Of a DNA stretch of 64,000 nt, positions 58,901 through 64,000 are shown one piece after another. Every line of letters begins with the position of its first letter. Position 1 is the stretch's first letter. Under the pieces are notes generated by a model, which was not told where the DNA came from, ran no database searches, and was given only the letters and a program-made list of their open reading frames with translations. The position numbers were made by a program, and so were the translations under genes. The DNA comes from Xanthobacteraceae bacterium (GTDB taxonomy: Bacteria > Pseudomonadota > Alphaproteobacteria > Rhizobiales > Xanthobacteraceae), in assembly GCA_031291445.1 (NCBI GenBank), contig JARLJA010000081.1, positions 1 to 64,000 of the forward strand. The letters run 5' to 3'.

Positions 58901-59091
58901 GACTGCATCTCGGCCGCCGTGGCGCCGGGCCAGATCGCGGTGACCACCGCGAGCTTGATGGTGAAGGACGGATCTTCCGCGCGCCCGAGGCGCTGGTAGG
59001 AGAAGAAGCCGGCGACGCCGATCGTGATGATGAAGAACAGGATCAGCGTGGGATGGGCGACCGCCCAGGCGGACAGGTTGAAGCGCTTCAT
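55924..59091 (-). CDS. RND efflux transporter (AcrB/MdtBC type)
   Basis: The 1055-aa inner-membrane pump has the RND layout: N-terminal helix and periplasmic porter domain (AVVTAIWPGATAAEMQSQVA), central helix group, second half repeated. Helix-4 motif GLLVDDAIIAVEMMVVKMEQ contains the two Asp residues of the proton relay, and helix-10 segments (LTALAAILAMIPLS) follow. Belongs to the multidrug branch; substrates unknown. The periplasmic adaptor gene lies 15 bases upstream in transcription. No outer-membrane channel gene is adjacent, so a TolC-type partner elsewhere is expected. Confidence 0.93.
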   Translation of the reverse strand: MKRFNLSAWAVAHPTLILFFIITIGVAGFFSYQRLGRAEDPSFTIKLAVVTAIWPGATAAEMQSQVADAIEKKMQELPYFDKVTTYTKPSFTAMQVAFKDNTPARDVPQLFYQIRKKLSDIKADLPDGLIGPNVNDEYGDVDSILYMMTGDGANYAQLKTIAEGLRQRLLKVPNVTKVNLYGVQDQKIFVEFSNAKLATLGIAPQAIFASLAKQNAVNPGGVVETSSQRVPLRVSGALDGARAVAETPIESNGRVFRLGDIATVTRGYEDPTDYKVRQRGKPALGVGLVMAKGANILELGQDVDKATAEFMASVPQGIDLERIADQPDVVEHAISEFVHSFVEALAIVLFVSFLALGWRTGIVVALSVPLVLGIVFIIMNAMGLDLHRITLGALIIALGLLVDDAIIAVEMMVVKMEQGWDRVRAASFAWESTAFPMLTGTLVTAAGFLPIGFANSAVGEYAGGIFWIVAISLVASWIVAVIFTPYIGVKLLPDFSMHAAKHGGAHDPLAIYHTRPYRVLRGVVDWCVRHRGVVVASTIGIFALSIAAFGLVQQQFFPLSERPELFFQLRLPEGTAIGVTEKTAQKAEKLLKDDADIATYTTYIGQGSPRFWLGLNPQLPNEAYAEIVVIAKNVEARERIKTRLEKAVEDGQLSEARVRVDRFNFGPPVGFPVQFRVVGPDPMKVREIAYQVRDVMRTSDKVIDPHLDWNEMTPYLKLVVDQDRARVLGLTPQDISQAMQMLISGVPVTTVRDGIEKVSVVARAVASERLDLAHVPDLTIYSRDGVAVPLSQVARIEYDHEEPILWRRNRDMAITVRSDIVDGVQPPDVSNAIWPKLEGIRNALPPAYRIEMGGAIEESAKGNASIFVLFPLMVITMLTLLMVQLQNFSRLALVFLTAPLGLVGAALGLLVADRPFGFVALLGLIALAGMIMRNTVILVDQIESDVESGLSRREAIVEATVRRARPVILTALAAILAMIPLSRSAFWGPMAITIMGGLFVATFLTLLFLPGLYALWFRKSLGERGVAETVGLAPDLSGDDGLLAPQHSPLPQPAE

Positions 59092-59106
59092 CGCGGGCCT
59101 CCCTCG

Positions 59107-60216
59107 TCAGAACGCCAACGACGCCACGACCCGCACCTTCTGCGCCGGGTCGAGCTTCTGCACGCCGAGCGCTACGACGCGGGCGCCTTCGGGCACGCCG
59201 CCCGAGATCACCGCATCGTTGGTCTCGTAGGACTTCACCACCACCGGCTGCAGCGTCAGCAGGCCGGTCTTGTCATCGACCACGAACAGCGACGGATGGT
59301 CGCCCTGGCTGAACAGCGCCGACAGCGGCACGCGGGCGACCCGGTCGTGGTCGGAGTCGGCGAGCATCAGCGTCGCGGTCATGCCGAGCTGAACATCGTC
59401 GCCGGCGTCGGGCAGCGAGAATTTCGCGAGGTACGTCCGCGTCGCCGCGTCGGCGGTCGGCGACAGCTCGCGCAGCCTGGCGACATGGCGATGGTCGGGG
59501 TCCGACCACAGCGTGACATGGGCCAGGCCGTTCTTGGCGCGCAGGGTCAGCGTCTCGGGGATTGCCACCACCACTTCCTTCTCCGCCGAGCGCGCGACGC
59601 GCACGGCGGTCTGGCCCGAGGCCACCACCTGACCGGGCTCGATCAGGGTCGCGGTGACGACGCCGCGGGCGTCCGCGGTCAGCGTGGTGTAGGACAGCGC
59701 GTTCTTTGTGAGTTCGACGGAGCGCTCGGCGCGTGACAGCCGCGCCCTCGCCTCGTCGGCCCCGGCCTTGGTCTGGTCGAGCTGCGCGTCGGTCGCCCAG
59801 CCCTTGGCCTTCAATTCCTTGGTGCGGTTCTCGGCGGCCACCGCCTGGGCGACCACGCCGGTGGCGGCGCGCTGCTCGGCCTCGGCCTGCTCGGCCTGCA
59901 GCCGCAGGTCGACCTCGTCGAGCTCGGCCAATGGCTGACCGGCCTCGACCCGCTGCCCGACCTCGACCAGTCGCTTGGCCACCTTGCCGGCGACGCGGAA
60001 GCCCATGTCCGTTTCGATCCGCGGGCGGATCACCCCGACGAAGCTGCGCTCGGCGGTTTCGGCCTCGTAATGGACCGCCGTCACCAGCACCGGCCGCCCG
60101 GGCTTGGCCTGGTCGGCGGCCTTTTCGTTGCAGCCGACCAGCGCCAGCGCCAAAACGGCGGCGGAGATTTTCCCCAAGCCTTTGATTTCAAGCAAAGAAA
60201 ATCGCGGTCTGGCCAT
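59107..60216 (-). CDS. RND periplasmic adaptor (HlyD/MFP) lipoprotein
   Basis: The 369-aa protein has a lipobox (LALALVGC, Cys about 29), so it is lipid-anchored in the inner membrane. Adaptor features: barrel strand VLVTAVHYEAETAERSFVGV, lipoyl-like halves flanking a coiled coil (LRLQAEQAEAEQRAATGVVA, ADEARARLSRAERSVELTKN) and a membrane-proximal domain. It bridges the RND pump and an outer-membrane channel. A dyad at 60261-60286, about 45 bases upstream of its start, is a candidate operator. Confidence 0.92.
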   Translation of the reverse strand: MARPRFSLLEIKGLGKISAAVLALALVGCNEKAADQAKPGRPVLVTAVHYEAETAERSFVGVIRPRIETDMGFRVAGKVAKRLVEVGQRVEAGQPLAELDEVDLRLQAEQAEAEQRAATGVVAQAVAAENRTKELKAKGWATDAQLDQTKAGADEARARLSRAERSVELTKNALSYTTLTADARGVVTATLIEPGQVVASGQTAVRVARSAEKEVVVAIPETLTLRAKNGLAHVTLWSDPDHRHVARLRELSPTADAATRTYLAKFSLPDAGDDVQLGMTATLMLADSDHDRVARVPLSALFSQGDHPSLFVVDDKTGLLTLQPVVVKSYETNDAVISGGVPEGARVVALGVQKLDPAQKVRVVASLAF

Positions 60217-60260
60217 ATGCGCGCTCCTGCTGCGATGCAACACACAAAGGCTATCTGACG

Positions 60261-60286
60261 ACTGATGATTGTCAATTATCGTCAGT
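60261..60286. promoter_or_regulatory. 26-bp dyad upstream of the efflux operon
   Basis: ACTGATGAT.. at 60261 is mirrored by ..ATCGTCAGT ending 60286 with only small mismatches; it is AT-rich in a GC-rich context. It is the only strong dyad in the 384-bp gap 60217-60600, 45 bases before the adaptor start, and fits a TetR operator (regulator at 55175). Confidence 0.45.
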
Positions 60287-60450
60287 GATCACGATTAAGA
60301 CATCGTGAGATCCCACGCGAACCCGCGTGTGGCCGGCCGCCGGGCCAAATCCTTGAAAATCCTTCGCAACAGGAGGGGTGTCGCGGTTGCGGAGCGGGCG
60401 GCGGCCGCAACCGGCGTCAGATCGCCGCAGCCTCAGCTCATTGCTCGTGG

Positions 60451-60531
60451 CTCGTAGGGCGGGTTGGCCGCAGGCGTAACCCGCCGCATTTGCGAAGATG
60501 GCGCAATACGCTTCGCTATTGCGCCCTACTC
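60451..60531. repeat. 81-bp repeat with inverted ends, copy A
   Basis: Starts CGTAGGGCGGGTTGGCCGCA and ends GCTATTGCGCCCTACTCG; the ends CGTAGGGCG and CGCCCTACTCG are inverted. Nearly identical to copy B at 61969. Together they flank the MFS transporter gene. Confidence 0.75.
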
Positions 60532-60600
60532 GCTGCGCAACCGGCGGGGCGTTGCCGTCGGAAAGGGGCAGTCCGCGGCTGGCGTCGGAATGCCGCAGCC

Positions 60601-61929
60601 TCACCGGGCCGCCGCGAACTCCGTATCGCGGTCATGGTCGAGCACCAGCACCAGCGCGCCCGCGATCAGCGGCGCAGCGGCCAGCGCCAGCAGCCCCGGC
60701 GCGGTGCTGCCGGTGCTCTCCTTGATCCATCCGATCAGGTAGGGACCGCCGAAGCCGGCGAGATTGCCGATGGCATTGATCAGCGCGATGGCGCCGGCGC
60801 CGGCGCGGCCGCTGAGGAAGCCGGTCGGCAGAGTCCAGAACAGGGCGAAGGTGCAGAACACGCCGATGGCCGCCACCGTCAACGCGATCATGGTCTGGGT
60901 CGGGTTGGCGAGATAGCCCGACAGCGCCAGCGCGAGCGCGGTGAGAAACAGCGGCAGCGCCACGTGCCACACCCGCTCCCGGGTGCGGTCCGAATGCAGG
61001 CCCCACAGCACCATCGCCACCGATCCGAAGGCGTAGGGAATCGCGGTGACGAAGCCGGTCTGCAGGTTGGTGAGGCCGAAGGCCTTGACGATCTGCGGCA
61101 GCCAGAACTGCATGCCATAGAGCGCCGAGACGAAGCCGAAATAGACCGCGCTCAGCGCCAGCACCTTGGGCCGCGTCAGCGCTTCACCAAGCGTCATGCC
61201 GTGGGCCGAGGCCCGCGCCGCTTCCTCGGCCGCGAGCCTGGTCATCAGCCACTGCCGCTGGGTCTCCGGCAGCCACATCGCCACCGCCGGCCGGTCGGTG
61301 AGCGTGAACCAGGTCACGACGCCCAGCACCACCGACGGCACGCCCTCGAGGATGAACAGCCACTGCCAGCCCTGCAGTCCGCCAAAACCGTCGAGGCCGA
61401 GCAGCAGGCCCGACACCGGCGCGCCGATCACGGTGGATACCGGCACGGCGATGGCGAACAGCGCCAGGATGCGGGCGCGATACTCGGCGGGGTACCAGAA
61501 GGTGAGATAGAGGATGATACCCGGGAAGAAGCCGGCCTCGGCGAGGCCGAGCAGGAAGCGCAGCGCATAGAAGCTGGCCTCCCCCGCGACCAGCGCCATC
61601 AGCGCCGACAGCACGCCCCAGGTCACCATGATCCGCGCGATCCAGCGGCGCGCGCCGACCCGGTGCAGGATGACGTTGCTCGGTACCTCGAACAGGAAGT
61701 AGCCGATGAAGAAGATCCCCGCGCCCCAGGCGAACACGGTGGGGGAAAACCCGAACTCGGCGTTCATGGTCAGCGCCGCGAAGCCGAGATTGACGCGATC
61801 GAGATAGGCCAGGAAATAGGCCAGCGCCAGGAACGGCAGCAGGCGCCAGGACACGGTGCGGATCGTGCTGCGTTCGAGATCGCCGGCGTCCTTCGACGAC
61901 GCCCTGAGCCGTGAGGCGGCCTCATCCAT
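60601..61929 (-). CDS. MFS transporter, anion:cation symporter family (HpaX-like)
   Basis: The 442-aa inner-membrane protein has 12 helices and the ACS-family motifs: LAYLDRVNLGFAALTMNAEF in helix 1 and GLAEAGFFPGIILYLTFWYP in helix 4. ACS members import aromatic acids such as 4-hydroxyphenylacetate or phthalate together with protons. Its position next to hpaR and hpaH makes an aromatic acid likely, so it is probably the uptake system for the hpa pathway. ATG 61929 is chosen since the fold starts there; about 75 bases of the upstream open frame are repeat sequence. Confidence 0.87.
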   Translation of the reverse strand: MDEAASRLRASSKDAGDLERSTIRTVSWRLLPFLALAYFLAYLDRVNLGFAALTMNAEFGFSPTVFAWGAGIFFIGYFLFEVPSNVILHRVGARRWIARIMVTWGVLSALMALVAGEASFYALRFLLGLAEAGFFPGIILYLTFWYPAEYRARILALFAIAVPVSTVIGAPVSGLLLGLDGFGGLQGWQWLFILEGVPSVVLGVVTWFTLTDRPAVAMWLPETQRQWLMTRLAAEEAARASAHGMTLGEALTRPKVLALSAVYFGFVSALYGMQFWLPQIVKAFGLTNLQTGFVTAIPYAFGSVAMVLWGLHSDRTRERVWHVALPLFLTALALALSGYLANPTQTMIALTVAAIGVFCTFALFWTLPTGFLSGRAGAGAIALINAIGNLAGFGGPYLIGWIKESTGSTAPGLLALAAAPLIAGALVLVLDHDRDTEFAAAR

Positions 61930-61968
61930 CGACGTTTCCCTCTTGTATCGTGTTTCTTGCTTCAGTAG

Positions 61969-62049
61969 CTCGTAGGGCGGGTTCGCCGAAGGCGTAACCC
62001 GCCGCATTCGCGAAGATGGCGCAATACGCTTCGCTATTGCGCCCTACTC
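61969..62049. repeat. 81-bp repeat with inverted ends, copy B
   Basis: CGTAGGGCGGGTTCGCCGAA to GCTATTGCGCCCTACTCC; same size and same ends as copy A. It lies between the MFS and hpaR genes. Confidence 0.75.
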
Positions 62050-62101
62050 CCTGTATTTCTGTTTCTTGTGTGTCCCACCGTGGCCAATTCGCGTCCGAAT
62101 T

Positions 62102-62641
62102 TCAATCGCCGGCGTCGTCCACTTGCCTGCCATGCTCCACGGGAATTTCCAGAAGCTCGGTCTCGAGCGCGTTGAGCATGGCGTGCAGGGTTTCCAGATT
62201 CTTAGGCCCGAACCGCCGCGTGATCTCGGCGTAGATCGCCTCCGACACCGGCGCCACCGCGTTGAGCAGCGCAAGCCCCGCCGGCGTCACCGAGACCAGG
62301 CCGCGGCGCAGGTCGCTCTGCGGCGAGCGGCGGCGGATCAGCCGGCGCGCCTCGAGGTCGCGCAGGATGCGCGACAGGCTGGGACCGAGCAGAAACGTCT
62401 CGCGCGCCAGTTCGCTGATCTCGATCTGATCGAGGGACGCGAGCGCGCGCAGGATCCGCCACTGCTGTTCGGTCAGCCCGGCGTCGCGCAGCGACGGCCG
62501 GAACTGGCGCATCACCGCTTCCCGGGCGCGCAGCAGCGCCATCGGCAGCGACCGCGAGAACTCGCGCATCGGCAGGCGGCCGGTTGCGCTGTCGGCGGTG
62601 GCGGCGGGCACCGGATCAGCCTCTGCTTTGGATCGCGCCAT
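62102..62641 (-). CDS. hpaR: MarR-family regulator of homoprotocatechuate degradation
   Basis: The 179-aa product is a winged helix-turn-helix regulator: FRPSLRDAGLTEQQWRILRA, LASLDQIEISELARETFLLG, PSLSRILRDLEARRLIRRRS. These are hallmarks of HpaR, which represses the hpa genes until 4-hydroxyphenylacetate or homoprotocatechuate is present. It is divergent from hpaH, with a strong palindrome in between. The N-terminal ~20 residues are Pro/Ala-rich and probably disordered. Confidence 0.9.
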   Translation of the reverse strand: MARSKAEADPVPAATADSATGRLPMREFSRSLPMALLRAREAVMRQFRPSLRDAGLTEQQWRILRALASLDQIEISELARETFLLGPSLSRILRDLEARRLIRRRSPQSDLRRGLVSVTPAGLALLNAVAPVSEAIYAEITRRFGPKNLETLHAMLNALETELLEIPVEHGRQVDDAGD

Positions 62642-62740
62642 GGAAGTCCCTGCCGCCGTTCGAGATAGTCCCAATCCACCACGGCGGAGGCAAATTTGGC
62701 AACGCACAAACGCGGCCGGCAGATTTCCGCCACAGCGACG

Positions 62741-62768
62741 TTGATCGGATCAATTTAACATGTTAATT
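62741..62768. promoter_or_regulatory. HpaR-type operator between hpaR and hpaH
   Basis: Two palindromes lie side by side: TTGATCGGATCAA (62741-62753, arms TTGATC/GATCAA) and TTAACATGTTAA (62755-62766, perfect 12-bp). They are ~30 bases from the hpaH start and ~100 bases from the hpaR start, the right place to block both. MarR-family operators are palindromes of this size. Confidence 0.6.
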
Positions 62769-62797
62769 ACTTTTTGTCTTCTCCTAGGATCCACGCC

Positions 62798-63604
62798 ATG
62801 AGCCTGAGCCCCGACGCCATCAGCACCGCCGCCCGGCAGCTGTTCGAAGCCGAACGGACCCGCACCCAGATCCGCCAGCTCTCGGTCCAATACCCGGCGA
62901 TGACGGTCGACGACGCCTATGCGGTGCAGAAGGCCTTCGTCGCCCTCAAGGTCGCCGCCGGCGGCGTGGTGCGCGGCCACAAGATCGGCCTGACCTCCAA
63001 GGCGATGCAGAGCGCGCTCGACATCGACGAGCCGGATTCCGGCGTGCTGTTCGACGACATGTTCTTCGCCGACGGCGGCATCGTGCCGGCTGGGCGCTTC
63101 ATCGCCACCCGGATCGAGGCCGAGCTCGCCTTCGTGATCAAGACCCGCCTCGCCGGCCCGCACTGCACGATCTTCGACGTGCTCAACGCCACCGACTTCG
63201 TGGTGCCGGCGCTCGAAATCCTCGACACCCGGATCGAGCGCGTCGACCCCGCCACCAAGGCGACGCGCAAGATCGTCGACACAATCTCCGACAACGCCGC
63301 CAATGCCGGCATCGTGCTGGGCGGCCGGCCGATCCGTCCGCTGGAGGCCGACCTGCGCTGGATCGGCGCGCTCTGCTACAAGAACGGCCAGCTCGAGGAA
63401 ACCGGCCTCGCCGCCGGCGTGCTCAATCATCCGGCCAACGGCATCGCCTGGCTGACGAAGAAGCTGGCGCCGCACGGGCTGGCGCTGGAGCCGGGCCAGG
63501 TCGTGCTGGCGGGCTCGTTCATCCGCCCGATCGAGGCACGCAAGGGCGACACCATCCAGGCCGACTTCGGCGCCTACGGTTCTGTGAGCTGCTACTTCGG
63601 CTAG
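62798..63604 (+). CDS. hpaH: 2-oxo-hept-4-ene-1,7-dioate hydratase
   Basis: The 268-aa enzyme adds water to 2-oxo-hept-4-ene-1,7-dioate in the homoprotocatechuate (4-hydroxyphenylacetate) meta-cleavage pathway. Family motifs: [40 protein letters not shown], the metal-binding Glu pair in RIEAELAFVI and WLTKKLAPHGLALEPGQVVL. Length equals the family norm. ATG 62798 is the family start; a TTG at 62774 would add only eight residues. Confidence 0.93.
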   Translation: MSLSPDAISTAARQLFEAERTRTQIRQLSVQYPAMTVDDAYAVQKAFVALKVAAGGVVRGHKIGLTSKAMQSALDIDEPDSGVLFDDMFFADGGIVPAGRFIATRIEAELAFVIKTRLAGPHCTIFDVLNATDFVVPALEILDTRIERVDPATKATRKIVDTISDNAANAGIVLGGRPIRPLEADLRWIGALCYKNGQLEETGLAAGVLNHPANGIAWLTKKLAPHGLALEPGQVVLAGSFIRPIEARKGDTIQADFGAYGSVSCYFG

Positions 63605-63636
63605 TGGTCGGGTCGAATGAGGATTGTTGAAGAACT

Positions 63637-63762
63637 CGTCATGCCCGGCCAGCGCGATCCGTCTTCGACGGATCGCTAGGACTAAGGCCTGCCGGGCATC
63701 CACGACTTGACCGCGCAGCCGAAAGAAAGACGTGGATGGCCGGGACAAGCCCGGCCATGACG
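63637..63762. repeat. intergenic palindrome variant with GATCCGTC insert, copy 17
   Basis: GTCATGCCCGGCCAGCGCGA, inner hairpin GATCCGTCTTCGACGGATC, ...AAGACGTGGATGGCCGGGAC and GCCCGGCCATGACG. It lies in the middle of the hpa operon between hpaH and hpaF, so it will be part of their transcript unless a new promoter follows it. Confidence 0.87.
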
Positions 63763-63849
63763 ACAAAAAGCACGGACCCGTCGACATCAGGATGACGGGA
63801 GAGGTGGACTTCAGACCGGGAAGCCGCGCGTTGACGGGAGTGACATGAC

Positions 63850-64000
63850 ATGCCGCATTTCACGATCGAGTACTCCGCCAACCTCGCCGCGCGCACCGAC
63901 ATCGGCGCGATCTGCGAACTGGTGCGCAGCGCCGCGGTGGAGACCGGGATCTTCCCGGTCGGCGGCATCCGCGTCCGCGCCATCCGCTGCGACCACTACG
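63850..64000 (+). CDS. hpaF: 5-carboxymethyl-2-hydroxymuconate isomerase (partial, 5' end)
   Basis: The first 50 residues read MPHFTIEYSANLAARTDIGA, then ICELVRSAAVETGIFPVGGI and RVRAIRCDHY before the window ends. Pro directly after Met is the catalytic general base (Pro1) in this tautomerase family, and EYSANL is characteristic. The enzyme isomerises carboxymethyl-hydroxymuconate in the homoprotocatechuate pathway. A purine-rich GGGAGTGAC precedes the ATG. Confidence 0.9.
   Translation, partial: MPHFTIEYSANLAARTDIGAICELVRSAAVETGIFPVGGIRVRAIRCDHY

Overview
This 64-kb window is GC-rich, densely coded DNA that looks like the chromosome of an alphaproteobacterium of the order Hyphomicrobiales, most likely Bradyrhizobium/Rhodopseudomonas-like. 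The signs are the glp operon with an ABC glycerol transporter (glpR-D-S-T-P-Q-U-V), LIV-type uptake operons, abundant short-chain metabolism, and a large family of intergenic palindromes built around CCGCGGGCTTGACCCGCGG. The genus is an inference from gene content. I see no rRNA, tRNA, CRISPR array, replication origin or intact insertion sequence.

Layout. 1-2.6 kb is an accessory patch with lower GC: two unrecognised genes and a 5' fragment of a flavin reductase gene whose intact copy follows at 2637. 3.7-6.0 kb is a YdeP/FdhF-like molybdopterin oxidoreductase. 6.7-10.2 kb holds secreted proteins of unknown role (a possible papain-fold enzyme with a small membrane partner, and a TPR protein). 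10.2-11.3 kb is an array of palindromes around a GIY-YIG nuclease gene. 11.4-17.4 kb holds an amino-acid permease, a PilZ/HD-GYP pair, a membrane-inserted alpha/beta hydrolase and hbdA. 17.6-23.2 kb is a five-gene cluster of secreted, membrane and zinc-ribbon proteins that I cannot assign to a known system; its last member looks truncated and is overlapped by a small antisense gene. 23.5-25.6 kb is a YeiH-type exporter with a LysR regulator. 25.6-32.6 kb holds an orphan solute-binding protein, a class-GN sortase with its VIT/vWA target, an XRE regulator and a lytic transglycosylase. 32.8-39.3 kb is a TetR-controlled LIV-type uptake operon ending in an alpha/beta hydrolase. 39.5-42.4 kb has an Old Yellow Enzyme, a TPR protein and an unassigned protein. 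42.6-51.4 kb is the glycerol operon. 51.5-55.8 kb has small flavin enzymes, a soluble chemoreceptor-like protein, a thioesterase and a TetR regulator. 55.9-60.2 kb is an RND efflux pair. 60.6-64 kb is the start of a homoprotocatechuate cluster (MFS transporter, hpaR, hpaH, hpaF).

How parts work together: GlpR, GlpD and the GlpSTPQUV transporter form a self-contained glycerol uptake and oxidation unit; sortase and target form a one-enzyme, one-substrate anchoring system; HpaR sits divergent to hpaH with palindromes between them; the TetR at 55.2 kb probably controls the adjacent RND pump. The most novel-looking items are the zinc-ribbon secretion-like cluster (18.3-23.1 kb), the GIY-YIG gene inside the palindrome array, the duplicated-target cassette at 1.6-2.8 kb and the asymmetric GlpS/GlpT ATPase pair.
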